A stretch of DNA of 64,000 nucleotides from Phaeosaccion multiseriatum (lineage: Eukaryota; Ochrophyta, other classes): NCBI GenBank assembly GCA_965112735.1, contig OZ218953.1, forward strand, positions 1,612,001 through 1,676,000, given 5' to 3'. The notes under the pieces were generated by a model. It was not told the DNA's origin, did not search any database, and saw nothing but the letters and a program-made list of their open reading frames with translations. The position numbers and the translations under genes are program-made. Shown piece by piece: positions 10,742 to 22,656 of the stretch. How positions within the stretch are numbered: position 1 is the stretch's first letter; each line of letters opens with the position of its first letter.

Positions 10742-12792
10742 GGTTAGATGATGGTTAGTGGAGAGGTGTGGTGGTTGTAAGGGGGGGGTGGTCTCTCTCT
10801 TGAGGCCGTGTCATAGAAGCGTGCCCTTGACATGCAAAAAATGAGCTCCTGGAAAGGAACCCTTTTTTATCACTTTTATCACCTTATTTTTGTTCGTTGA
10901 AGGCGAGAGAACTCGTTTGTGCCTTTGCCCGGAGTCGCCCAATGGCCCTTTCTGCGTTGGAGCAGGAGGTCCGTCTGGTAGCTGCTGGATAAGCCGCCGC
11001 CACAGTCCCCACACCTCTTCACCGGCTCACTTGCTGTAGTAGCGTCAGCAGTCGACGACGAAGCCTCGTAGCGAGAAAGCACAAGCATACCTGCTCGCTT
11101 GGATAGGAGCTGAAAAGAGAGAACTTGACGCAGCGACAGCACCGAGGCTGAGCGAGAGCCAAGGGGATCGTCAAGAAGCGCTTGGGGCGGGCGGGCTGGG
11201 TAGACGAATGGTACCACAAGAGGAGGAGTTCGGCAGACGGCATGTCCTGCCAATCGAGCTTTCTGTTGGCACGAGGGACGTAGAGCACACGAGTGGGAAA
11301 TGCGGAGGGCGGTGCCATCTCTCTATACGGCTTAATGGCGCTCTTCCACTTGTGGTAAAATGTCAATGCAAGACCGACCAAGACATCGCGACGCGAGCTG
11401 CTCCTCCTGTGTCATGCTCTTTCGTCAGACATGCCGCCGCCTGAGGTGGACATTCCAGCCCTACGGGGGGCGATCAACTGCAGTCTCGGCTTCAATACAC
11501 TCGCGCAAAGTGCCACTGTGCATTGTTGCTCTCCTCCTCCCCCTCAAAACAGCAGGCTTCTATTCCTGCTGCACAGATGGCGAAGTTGAGGAAGAAGGTC
11601 CCCCGTCCCGACCCTTGTGCGCCTGACGGAAGGTCGAGCCTCTGCTGCTGATGCAGACTCTTGCAGACTCTTGCAGGTCCAAGCGCCCCAACGCGAGTCA
11701 GCGCCTGGCCCACACACACCTTGCCCACACACGCCCTGCCCATAGCAGCTTGTGCCTCGCATCCCCGCGACAGTGCTATGCCGGTGATCCCTCAGAGCAG
11801 GAGGTGCAGGACACATGTCCATGCCCGCCTTTCGCAGCAAGGGGCAGAGCGACTCGACAGAGGGTCATGCCGATATGCCTCTGCGCCTGCTCATGAAGAC
11901 CTGCCGCATGTGCCTTCTGTGTGGCCCCAAAGAGGCGATCTCTCTTCCGAAACCATACTGGAAGTGCTCACTTCTGCAGTGCGCGAAGCCGCCTTCGAGG
12001 CGAAGTGTGCGAAAGACGACGCACACTGAGACAGGCAAGCGACCGAGTCGAGTGTCGCGTGCAGTCAAGGTGCCGGCAAAACCTCGAGAGCGAAAGCCCA
12101 ACAACTCTTGTCGGGAAACTGTGGAGTGACTTGTTTGCTGCAAGGAATTGCTCGCCCCACTCTCGTCCTGCGCAAAGATCCTCCTCTCCATGGGGGATGT
12201 TCGCCATAGTGCACACTTTCCCCCCTGCAGTGGCACTTCCGCGATGGACAAGTTTCCTCTGCTTCCTAAGCTATACTGCTGCATCCTGAATGTTCTCTCT
12301 ATTGCCATTGTACCATGACGAAGATAGGTGCGCAAGGAGAGCGAGGCTCGTGGAGAGAACAGGCTCAGGATACCGGGAGGGGAAGTGGGCGTGGAGGAGG
12401 CCAGCAGCAGCAAAAACGGTTCCCTGGAATGTGCTCGGTAATGGTGTGGAGGAGCTGGGAAGGGCTCAATTACGTAATTATTATGTAGGCAGTGTACCAT
12501 AAGTCAACGGGTGACGGATCTACAGGGGCCGCTGGCCCCCTTCCTCATCCTGAACCCGTAAAAGACCAAGTGGAAAAAGCTTCCATAAACACAAGGAAGC
12601 TTCCTAGTTAGTATCACTTTTACCTTTGACGGGAACTTAGTGCTCAGCTTGGGGGTTATCTTCATACTCTCCAGGCAGAGGTAGGTAGCGTCCCCACCAT
12701 GGCGCTTGACACCTCGCCACACAAGCCCCCTCTCTGCTCACAATCACTCTTCCCCTGCAAGCAGCCACCCCCAAAACCAACCCACACTCAAG
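10742..12792. promoter_or_regulatory. Shared upstream region between divergent secreted-protein genes, right copy
   Basis: This 2.05-kb gap lies between the divergent starts at 10741 and 12793 and matches 6427-8194. It has an extra AT-rich segment of roughly 250 bases (about 12440-12690) just upstream of the plus-strand gene that is absent from the left copy. No conserved reading frame is seen. Bidirectional promoters are expected. Confidence 0.5.
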
Positions 12793-13339
12793 ATGCAGGT
12801 TCTCCAAGTGCTCATAGCCCTCGCAGCCGCCCTCGCTCTTGCCACCGGCGTCAGTGTGCCCATTACGGACGCCGCCGTCACCACTGCTGAAGAGACCAAC
12901 CAACGCGAGCTGTAAGTGGTCCTCAAGGCGCCTCGCTTCCCCTTTTTTGCGTCTCTTGGAACCATGCCGCTCATCACTTCTTTGCCGTTTGCCCCGATTC
13001 TAACGCTGTTGGTCCCGTGTCTCATGTTACACTGGACGCAGCTCATCGGGCTTCAAGTCTTACGGCAGGGGCTGGGGCCGCGGCTACGGCAGGGGCTGCG
13101 GTTCCTCGCTCTCCGCCTCGGGCTCCAAGTCTTCCTCGGGTGGACGCTTCTATGGCAAGGGCTGGGGCTCCTCGCTTTCCTCGGGTAGCTCAGGCTCCAA
13201 GTCTTCCTCCGGTAGCTCATTCTCCAAGTCCTCCTTGGGTAGCTGGGGCTCCTGCTGGGGCTCCAAATCTTCCTCGGGTAGCTCATCCTCCAAGTCTTCT
13301 TTTCCCCACCCACCAACGGCTCAGAGCTGCTGCGTTTAA
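12793..13339 (+). CDS. Secreted Gly/Ser/Lys-rich repeat protein, copy D, shortened
   Basis: Exons 12793-12911 and 13042-13339 join in phase 2, giving 138 residues. It has the same signal peptide region (MQVLQVLIALAAALALATG) and NQREL junction as the gene at 8195. The repeat region keeps YGRGWGRGYGRG, a FYGKGWG unit and SGSKSSSG blocks but is about 60 residues shorter. After the duplication boundary the C-terminus changes to a short unique end (FPHPPTAQSCCV) with two cysteines. Several Gly/Trp positions are changed to Cys or Trp. It is either a diverged functional copy or an early pseudogene; the frame is intact. Confidence 0.7.
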
Positions 13340-13456
13340 AAGACTCGATTGCGCCATCCGAACCACCGACGTGGAGGGTTCTAGAGTATGTACATTTCGC
13401 GTTACGGTACAGAGAAGCTTGCGGGAAGCAGAGAAGCCCTCCTTGCCCAACCTCAA

Positions 13457-14230
13457 TCAATACATGGTCTTGAGCGCTGCAAGTCTGCTTCTCCGCTTGG
13501 CCCCCGTGATGATCTTGCCCTTGTACTTCTCCTCATACGCGGCGCCCTTGGCTTTGCAGGCAGTGCGCCGCCGCTTTTGCTTCCACGAGCCTTTCCCCTT
13601 CATTGCTGCCATCGTCCTCAAATGCCTCTCGTTCATGCCCTCCTCCTCTGCGTCTTGCTGCCCCATCTCTACAGCCCTGCTCATTTGGCCCGTCAGTGGG
13701 GCGCGTCGCTTCTTCCCCTTGCCTGCCCCTCCTCCTGCCGAGGCGAGGGGGCTGCTCATCTCTTCTTCCAGCGCTGCTGCGGCTCGCTTTCGCGCTCGCT
13801 TCTCTTGTAGCAAGATGGCGGAAGCTGAGGGTGTTCCCATTCCCTTCGCCTCTGCTGTTGCTCCTGCTGCTGCTCCTGCTTCCATCATCCCCGCCCCTCC
13901 TCCTTTCCCCCCTCCCACGCTCGGCACGGCCTCCTTGAGGGCAGAAGACAAGGCCATGCCGTTGAAAATACTCAGCATGTTGTGCTGCGGCTGCTTCTTC
14001 TTATGCTGCTCGCCCGGTGCACTCCCAGAAGCCTCCTGCCGCGACGCGCCGAAGGTGAAGGGGGACTTGGGGACAGGGTCTGCGCCTCCTGCTGACGACG
14101 CACTGAATCGGGCGAGAGCGCTGCGCCTGGCTTCTTCCGGGTCCAGCGTGAACGCATTCAGAGCCGTGCGAAGGTCCATGGGAGGCTGCTGCTGCCTGCT
14201 GCGGTCCATCCCCGCATTCGTCCCAGACAT
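13457..14230 (-). CDS. Basic Lys/Arg-rich hypothetical protein, probably nuclear
   Basis: A 257-residue open frame. The N-terminal part has a conserved-looking segment (MDLRTALNAFTLDPEEARR), the middle is Ala/Gly-rich, and the C-terminal third is very basic (KGKGSWKQKRRRTACKAKGA, then YEEKYKGKI). Basic clusters such as KGKKRR are likely nuclear or nucleolar localisation signals, which suggests an RNA-binding or ribosome-biogenesis role, but I cannot name the family. Immediately upstream of the ATG on this strand is a run of T ending in AG, a strong splice acceptor, so a 5' exon exists. It is probably untranslated but could be coding: the open frame 14945-14413 would join in phase. The CDS is therefore given conservatively. 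Confidence 0.6.
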   Translation of the reverse strand: MSGTNAGMDRSRQQQPPMDLRTALNAFTLDPEEARRSALARFSASSAGGADPVPKSPFTFGASRQEASGSAPGEQHKKKQPQHNMLSIFNGMALSSALKEAVPSVGGGKGGGAGMMEAGAAAGATAEAKGMGTPSASAILLQEKRARKRAAAALEEEMSSPLASAGGGAGKGKKRRAPLTGQMSRAVEMGQQDAEEEGMNERHLRTMAAMKGKGSWKQKRRRTACKAKGAAYEEKYKGKIITGAKRRSRLAALKTMY

Positions 14231-15021
14231 GGTGCCGCCCTCTAAAAAAAAAAATTTCGAAGGTAGATTTTCCTTCTTCTGGGGCCCGAGGGTTGTCCTT
14301 CTTCTTCTGGGGGGCCGTCCGCCGCAGTCAGAAAGGCAGCCCGCTCAAATCAAGAGACGAGTTGGTCCCGGTCTTCTCCAATCCTTTTCTTTGGGTTGTC
14401 CTTCATTCACCATGCCCACCCGATCGATCCATCCGGGCTGCCAGCCAAAGTTTATCGAGGTCATCGATTTTGTTTTTCCTAATGGCTTGTAGAGAACATT
14501 GCCGGAAAAGAGAGAAGAAAAGCAGCGAGCAGTGTTGAAATAGCTGGGTTAGGTGTGTGCAGGAAGAATTCTCCTTGGGTGCCCTAGGCAAGCCCCTCGC
14601 TGCGGCAGCAGGATAAGGAAGGGGAAGGCGAGAAGAGCACGAAGTGTTGCCAGTTTCGGGCGGGCTGGGTCGGTGAGCTCTTCTTCCTCGCAGTGCTCCC
14701 AGCCGTTTGCGGGGGGTGGTCCGGCCTTCAGAGGGTGACTTCTGCTTCTCGTGAGGTAAGGCAGGGAGCCTCTTGATAGTGAAGGAAGGGGGGCGGGGGG
14801 CAATCGCAACCGATGGATGGGCCGGCCAGGAAACTGGGGAGTTCAGCCCCCCCCCTCTTCCGTACTCACGAGGTACCTCGGCAAGCGTCGCTTCCTTTGT
14901 CATCCACTCCCCACACTTCAACTCACGCTTATATTGTGGTGTCATTCCCTTGCTTCTCGTGCCGCTTTCCGCTTGAAAGGAGTGTCAGGAACGTGAGCAA
15001 GGGAGGCAGCGGTAGGCAACG
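14231..15021. other. Intergenic/5' region between divergent genes
   Basis: It holds the presumed 5' exon and intron of the 13457-14230 gene and the promoter of RPT5. A 180-codon minus-strand open frame (14945-14403) is present but has Pro/Arg/Ser-rich, unconvincing composition. Nothing else is recognised. Confidence 0.4.
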
Positions 15022-16747
15022 ATGGCGGCGTCAGGTACAGCAGATATGGAGTCGAACGACATTTGGGGTGAGGAGCAGGATCAGCTGGACGAGGAGGTCC
15101 TTCGCATGAGCTCGGAGGAGCTGAAGCAGCGAATCAGGTCAGTCCAAGTCAGATGGTTCCTTCGTTCACCTCTGTCGAGATGGCGTCTGCCAAACGGGAG
15201 TCGGCATTAAGTGCACTCTCTCGTTGGTTTGAAAGGGAAATGAGTGCTGACAGATGATTTGCTGGTTCTTGTGTGCACCCCAAGAGATGTAATATGTTGT
15301 TCTCTGTCTGTATCTCTCTCTCTGCCACTGTTCTCTCTCCCACAGATTGTTAGACAACGAGATCAGGATCATGAGGTCCGACAAAGACCGCATCCGCCAC
15401 GAGTCGCAGGCGCAGCGAGACAAGATCAAGGAGAACCTCGAAAAGATCAAGCTCAACAAGCAGCTGCCCTACCTCGTGGGAAACGTCGTGGAGCTTCTAG
15501 AGCTCAAGGACGAGGAGGAGGAGGGTGAGTGTGACTCAACGACGTTTTTGGAAGCCTGCAAGCTTCGTTAAAACGGCGCTCAAAAAGATATACACTCATG
15601 CATTTTTGGCTGACTCCCGTTGGCGTTGACGCTCGCTTTGTCTTGTTGCCCTTCCACACCCACCCACCACCCGCGCACTCCACCACCCCACCTCCCCAAC
15701 GAGCAGAGGAGGACGGAGGGGCCCAGGACGTCGATGCCGGGCGTGACGGAAAGAGTGCGGTGGTCAAAACGTCAACGAGACAGGTGAGGGAGGGAGAGCA
15801 GGGTAGAAGGGCAGTTAGGGCGAACATGTACATGTGTATGAGGTGTCTAATGGAGTATGCTGATACCTCAGTTTGGCTTTGCCACGCGTTGCCCTTTGCC
15901 CCTCCTCTTTTGAAGTGGTGTTTGACTTGTCAGTATCGCTCGTGTCCTTCTCATCCTCTTCCATCCTCTTCCTCCTCCTCCCCCCACAGACTATCTACCT
16001 TCCCGTGCCCGGTTTGGTGCCTGTGGAAGAGCTGCAGCCCGGAGACCTCGTGGGGACTAACAAAGACTCGTACCTCATTCTGGAGAAGCTTCCCAATGAG
16101 TACGACAACAGGTTGGTTCGTCCTCAAGCCTGCCAGCCAGGCAGGCAGGCAGCACAGGCAGGCCTTGAGATGAAACGAGTCGGTCAGCCAGAGGATTAGT
16201 TAGTCGGAATCTCCAATTGAAGAACTAAGGGTCGCTCTAACTTCTTCGCTCTCTTTGCCTGCCTCTCTGTCTGCCTCTCTGTGGTGTTTGTTTGTCAGGG
16301 TGAAGGCCATGGAGGTTGACGAGAAGCCAACGGAGGAGTACTCCGACATTGGGGGCTGCGACAAGCAGGTGCGTGCGTGTGTGCGTGTGTGCGTGCGTCG
16401 TAAGTCAGTCTCTCGTGCCCCCCCCCGCTACTCTACTCTTGGTTAGCAGGATGTGCCCCTGCCCTACTCTTGATTAGCAACAAGTTGTGGGGAGGGGGGA
16501 TGCAATAGACAAAACGAAACGCAACGCAACGCAATGCAACGCAACGCAACGCACCACAACGTAAACGCAACACGCCTTTCTACGGCTGTTACGCCCGCCC
16601 GTAGGGCACGAGCGACATGGCTTGGATATATCATTTGGTCTGCTCACTTGAACCCTCCACCCCCGTCCTCCTCTTCCCTTCCTTTTGTTTTAACACATGC
16701 TCTCGCGACACGACACGACACGAACACACACGCACACATACGCGCGC

Positions 16748-16781
<34 letters not shown>

Positions 16782-18169
16782 GTGCACGCGCGCGCACAGA
16801 TCCAAGAACTCATCGAGGCCGTCGTGCTGCCCATGACACACAAGGACATGTTCATCAACTTGGGCATCCGACCCCCCAAGGGCATCCTCCTGCACGGACC
16901 CCCAGGCACAGGCAAGACTCTCCTGGCCCGCGCCTGCGCCAACCAAACCGACGCCATCTTCCTCAAGCTAGCGGGGCCGCAGCTGGTGCAAATGTTTATC
17001 GGAGACGGGGCCAAGCTGGTGAGGGATGCGTTCGAGCTGGCCAAGGAGAAGTGCAAGGATCAGTCCAAGGGAGGCGCCATCATCTTTATCGATGAGCTGG
17101 ACGCCATTGGCACCAAGCGTTTTGGGGGGGAGCAGAGCGGGGACAGGGAGGTGCAGCGAACCATGCTCGAGCTGCTCAATCAGCTAGGTGAGTCAGAACA
17201 AACGGCAAAAGAAGGAAGAGAACTCGAATGTCACTTCTACGGTCACCAGCAGGATCTCTTTCCTTCTCGAGGAAGCGCCTTTCCCCCCCTCCCCCACCCC
17301 AGCGCCCTGTCCTCTCGGTAGATCACCTCACCCCCTCTCCCTCCCACCCTGCCTCCCATGTCTCCCCTCTCCCTCTTCCTTCTTTCTTTCCTCTCTTCAT
17401 CAATCACTCCCTCTCCTTCACAGATGGCTTCAGCTCGAACGACCAAATCAAGGTCATCGCCGCCACCAACCGCCCGGACGTGCTGGACCCTGCCCTGCTT
17501 CGATCGGGCCGATTAGACCGCAAGATCGAGCTGCCTCACCCGACTGAGGACGCGCGGGCTCGCATCATGCAGATCCACAGCAGGAAGATGAACGTGGACA
17601 AGGACGACGTTAACTTTGAGGTGAGCCATCGGTGGGAGGCATGTGTGTGGACACGTGCGTGTACATGTGTGTATATCTGGGTCTCTTCTCTCTCTCTCTG
17701 TGTGTGTGTGTATTGGCGCTCTTTCTTTCTTTCTGTCTGTCTCTCTGCGATGTTGCCATCTCCCCCCCCCCCCCCCCCCCCCCCCCCTTTTTTTTGTGAG
17801 GATGAAGAGTCGACGCAGCTCTACCCCCGAGTGCTCCACCAAAGCACCCGCCTTAACTTTTCCTCCCCGCATAAGGCGGCGTCAAGAAATCGTTTCTCCC
17901 TTGTTACCTCTCACGACACGCCTTCTTCATTGTGTGCGCCATCCACCCACCCGCCCCTCCCCTTCCCTCTCCTCCTCCCTTCCTCACAACAACAGGAGCT
18001 GGCAAGGAGCTGTGACGACTTCAACGGTGCGCAGCTCAAGGCCGTGTGCGTGGAGGCGGGCATGCTGGCATTGCGCAGGGAGGCATCGGAGATTAAGCAC
18101 GAGGACTTTATGGAGGGCATTAACGTGGTGCAGGCCAAGAAGAAGGGCAGCCTGGACTACTACGCATAA
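15022..18169 (+). CDS. RPT5: 26S proteasome regulatory ATPase subunit RPT5 (PSMC3/S6A)
   Basis: Eight exons (15022-15137, 15346-15524, 15707-15783, 15990-16111, 16299-16368, 16800-17187, 17424-17620, 17996-18169) join in frame to 440 residues, the usual length for this subunit. The product is one of six AAA+ ATPases in the base of the 26S proteasome; it unfolds ubiquitinated substrates and opens the 20S gate. Visible motifs are an N-terminal coiled coil ([20 protein letters not shown]), the OB-type region with [14 protein letters not shown], Walker A GPPGTGKT, Walker [12 protein letters not shown], the second region of homology with arginine fingers ([14 protein letters not shown]), and the C-terminal HbYX-type motif ending YYA. 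The sequence [20 protein letters not shown] is characteristic of proteasomal ATPases. Introns hold CA repeats and a 26-base C run. The acidic insert at about residues 96-120 is variable in this family. Confidence 0.97.
17762..17787. repeat. C homopolymer run in an RPT5 intron
   Basis: Twenty-six consecutive C bases within the last intron of RPT5, followed by a run of T. Confidence 0.9.
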
Positions 18170-18916
18170 GTCATTGGGCGGGGGGGGGGGGGGGGGGCAG
18201 CAGGGCAGCAGGGAGGGGGAAAGGTGGTCGTCTATGCTGTACGCAGCAGAAGGGTGCTTGGAGGGGGGTGGAAGAGAGAGTCAAGTCAAGTCGAGAGAGT
18301 CAAGTCAAGTCGTCCCAGCAACCCATGGTACTTAGCAAGCAGGCCAGGCCATCCCCAGGTTCTCTGGAGGGAGAGAGAGATTGGGTTCCATGTCGATGTG
18401 TGTGTTCGCGCGTCTGTCTCTCTACCTGCCTACCTGTCCCTTTCTCTCTCGGCGCATGGGCAGAGGCCCATGTCCGGCGGAAGAGGGGCCAGGACGGAGA
18501 GGCTGACTGGAGGAAGGCAGGACGGCAGCAGCGGCTAATGTGGAGGGAGAGAGGGGTAGAGGGAGGAAGGTTCCACTGCTTTGAGTGAAGCGAACTCGTT
18601 TGGAAAATGATCAAATGAGTGGGCCATGGAGACTTGCTTTTCCTCTGTTCAGGACCATGGCAGAAGCAGCTCCAGCCAGGAGAGGGGAGGGGAGGAGGAA
18701 GAGGGCTTGGAACAAAGAAAATGAAACTGAAACCTTCCTCCCTTGTGAGATACGGGTCGTGGTAGACCGGGGGTACAAATAATTAGGTGATTTCGCTCCA
18801 TCCGGTGCCATCTTTCTCACTTCCTTCATCCTCTTTTTGATTTTTTGCACGCTTGTTGTTACCGCTGCTGCTGCTTCAGCTGATCTGTGCATACACTTAT
18901 CCTTGAAGGGAAGGGT
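18170..18916. other. Intergenic, no gene seen
   Basis: It begins with an 18-base G run (18180-18197) just after the RPT5 stop and includes a short GTCAAGTCAAGTCGAGAGA direct repeat near 18279-18312. The rest is the 3' flank of RPT5 and the promoter of the sulfatase gene. Confidence 0.5.
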
Positions 18917-21790
18917 ATGGCGGTCACTACTAGAAGGGATGGAACTCCCCAGCTGCCACCACGGATGTTTTGCATCCTCCTTCTCCTCGCGCCGATGCTG
19001 CTGCTCCAGGACGTTGTCGGGCAAGGCTCTGGCGCCGCGTCCTCCAGCGCCAGCTACAGCGAGGTGTGCGTCAGCTCTGAGGAGTGCATCTCGGCTGCAG
19101 GAGACGACCTGCTGGAAGATTTGAAGGTGCAAGGGATGGGAATGGTGTGCGATCCCTTCAGCTGTGGCAGACGGAGCGAAGAGTGAGTCATGGGGCGTCT
19201 CTTTTGGCGTGCAATCAATCATTCGGCGTTAAGACTTGCAGTAGCGAATTTCTTTTCTTGTCATGAGTAGTTCTGCCCCGGCACCACCAGCCTCTTTCAA
19301 GCGATTGCCGAATGGCAATAGCCCCCTCCCCGATGTGACTTGCGGCGTGCCGATCATCTCTTATCCCTTTTTCTCTTCCCTTCCCCTATGTTGCCCCCTA
19401 CCCTTCCAGGAGAGAGCTCTGCCACACCCTGCAAGTGAGCCCCGCTGCTCAAGCCGCTGCACCCTCCGGTGTAGGCGCCTTGTTCGGCTGCCGTAGTTGC
19501 TACCATGAAGACGCGGAGGGCCTACTGGGCGTGCCTGCCGAGGAAGTGAGGCTCGATCTCTGCTGGGGCCGCCAAGGACGAGGCTTCCACTGGCCCGGGG
19601 GGAGGAGCGCTGGCCAACAAGAGCAAACACAGAAGGGTGAGGAGGAGGAGGAGGAGCAGCAGCAGCAGCAGCAGCATGAAGAGGAGGAGGAGGAGGAGGA
19701 GGAGGAGGAGGAGGAGGAGGAGGAGGAGGAGGAGAAGCAAGAGGAGGAAGAAGAGGAGAGGAAGGTGCCGCACCTCGTACGGCAGAGTCGGCGCTATCTG
19801 TGGGGGGACGCGCCCAGCAACCCCAAGAAGAAGAAGAAAAACGTCATCTTTATTATTTGCGATGACATGCGACCCGAGCTTAGCATCTACGGTCGTGAAC
19901 ACGCCCTAACCCCCAACTTCGAGCGTTTGAGCGCGAGGGGGGTGACGATGGACAAGATGTACAACTCGGTGGCCGTGTGCCAGCCTTCCAGAGAGGCTCT
20001 CTTCTCCGGTCGGCGGCCTGACAAGATCAAGGTATGTGTCTGTGTAGCTTCTGGCTCCGGCATCTTGCTTGCTCGCTCTCTCCCTCTCTGGTGTGAGTCT
20101 CACTTTCTCCCCCCTTTCCCCTCTCCCTCCCTCCCTCCCTCCCACTCTCTCTTTTCTTCTCTCCCGCCCCTCTACATGCCTTTCTCTTCACGGGCACCTC
20201 AACACGAAGCCCCTCCCCCTTCCCCCCTCCCCTACCCTTCCCTCCCCTCCCCTCCCCCCTCCCCTACCTTCCCCTCCCCTCCCCTCCCCCCTCCCCTACC
20301 TTCCCCTCCCCGCCCCTCCCCCGCTCCGGCCCCCCTCCTTTCTCAATTGTTTTGGGACACTCGCACACTGGATGCTCACACCGCCCCCTCCCCCACACCC
20401 CCTGCAACCCCAAAAGGTGTGGGGCTTTGAAGCCCTCTGGAGCGGCGCGAACATGGTCAAATACCTTAGCGACGATGCGCACGGCTATCAGTCATGGAAC
20501 TCAGGCAAGACGTTTCACTTCACGGGCCACAACAACGGGTGGAAGGCTCCCCATGTCGACCCCCACCTGCCCATGTGGCTGGGAGGCTCTCGCTATCAGG
20601 TAACGTGTATAGACCGAGTACTTAAACCTCCATGCCGGACACCCCAACACCTTACACCTATGGCTGCCTCACGGCTAACGTCGGTCGTCGCATCCTCCAC
20701 CTTCTCCAAGTTGGTTTCCGTGTGCATACGAGGGCATAACATGTCTGTGTCTCTCTCTCTACATAACCCGCCCCCACCCCCACCCCCACCCCACCTCCTT
20801 CCTCTCTCTTACCTCCTCCACTGCGATACGAATACAACACGAAACAACACACACACGCACGCAACACTCGCACGCACACACTCACACTCGCACGTATACA
20901 CACATACATACACACAGGACCCCAAGCTTCCTAACAAGTGGTACTCGTATCAAGGCAAGGAATATGGCTACTTCTTCCGTCCCAACGAACCCAACATCGT
21001 CAAGTTCGAGGCTGGGGCGGGCCCGCACCTCAACCCGGAGAAGCACGAACAGGACTTTGCCGAGGATGACTTTGCTGACTACGTGCTTACCGACCAGGCC
21101 CTCAAGGCCCTCGCCCTGCTCACCAATGTCCAGCCCCACCACGACAGCGAGGAGCAGCAGCCCTTCCTTCTTGGGGTGGGCTTTAAGAACCCGCATTACA
21201 TGCACCACATACCGAAGAGGTCTGTGTGTGTGTTGTGTGTGTATCGTGTGACGGGTGTATTGGCCATCCAGACAGGAGAGGGGGCTGGGGCTGGCTTTGA
21301 TCTGTATGTGTGTGTGCGTGTATGTGTGTGTGTGTATGTGTGTGTGTGTGTGTAAGTGCGTGTGTGTGTGTGCGTGTATGTGTGTGTATGTGTGTGTGTA
21401 TATGTGTGTGTGTGCCTGCCCGTGTGTTGTGTCCTAACGATTCAGCCTCTGCGTCTCCCGTCGTCGCTTCTGCTTGCTGCGCGATTGGGACGAACGTTAT
21501 TTATGTGCGTGTGCGCGTGTGCGGCGCGTGCGTGTGCGTGTGCGTGTGCGTGTGCGTGCGTGGTTATCACAGGATCTGGGACAAGTACGAAAACCTCGAT
21601 GTCGCCAAACTCCTGGAGGGGGTTTCTCTGCAGTGGCCACAGAGCATCAACCGCTTCGAGAGACAGTTCCAGACAGACCTCATGGAAGGCACCGTGCAGC
21701 TCGTGGACGGGCGGTGAGTACGACTGAGTAAGGGGACCGGGGGGGGGGGGGAGGAGCACATGTGTGTTGATGCCCCGCGTGCACGCACGC

Positions 21791-21824
<34 letters not shown>

Positions 21825-21913
21825 CTCGCCCGCCGCCCTCTGTGTCCCTGGCATTCTGCCTCCCTCTGTCTCTGTCTCTGTCTCTGACACCCTCAACCCT
21901 TTACACATACCCC

Positions 21914-21956
<43 letters not shown>

Positions 21957-22606
21957 GCACCGTCCCCTTCTTGGAGGCGGACGGCAGCCTGAACAAGGAA
22001 GTGTACAGAGACGAGATCCGCGGTTACCTTTCGGCCATTAGCTTCGTGGACGAGCAGCTGGGTCGGATCATGGATTACATGGATGGGCACGATCTGTGGA
22101 AGGACACCACCCTTGTCTTTACGTCGGACCACGGCATGACTTTCGAGAAGTCCCTGGCTATGAAGGTGAGGGGAGGGAGGGAGGGAGGGAGGGAGGGAGG
22201 GAGGAGGGAGGGAGGGAGGGAGGGAGGGAGGGAGGGAGGGAGGGAGGGAGGGAGGGAGGGAGGGAGGGAGGGAGGGAGGGAGGGAGGGATGGATGGATGG
22301 ATGGATGGATGGATGGATGGATGGAGGGAGTGAGGTAAGGGGGGAGAGGAGGGGAGAGGAGGGGGGCAGGTAGCGAGGTAGTAAGACAGTGCGCAGTGGG
22401 GGATGGAGTGAAATGGATTTGCTACTGCGAGCCTGTCTGCCTGCCTGCCTGCCTGCCTGCTTACTCGCTACTGGATCTGCCTGCCTACTGACGTGAATCC
22501 TACGTAGATACCCATCTGCCCTCACCACCTTACCTTCCCCCACCCCGGTGTGCCCACCCCACCCTTGACATAAACCATCTGCTGTCGTCCTTTCCCGTGT
22601 GTGTGC

Positions 22607-22656
<50 letters not shown>

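Larger units (their letters stand above)
9313..13298. repeat. Right copy of the tandem direct duplication
   Basis: It corresponds to 5001-8905 in order and orientation: minus-strand modular secreted gene, conserved intergenic DNA, plus-strand Gly/Ser-rich secreted gene. Differences are small indels, altered Ser-Gly repeat counts and a shortened repeat region in the plus-strand gene. The sequences diverge near 13298, just before the stop of that gene. Confidence 0.85.

Noticed and set aside
13017-14492. 491-codon plus-strand open frame
   Set aside because: It is the antisense shadow of the minus-strand basic protein gene plus part of the Gly/Ser repeat exon.
14403-14945. 180-codon minus-strand open frame upstream of RPT5
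   Set aside because: Pro/Arg/Ser-rich composition without recognisable features. It could be a 5' exon of the 13457-14230 gene, because the phases fit, but it is more likely leader sequence.
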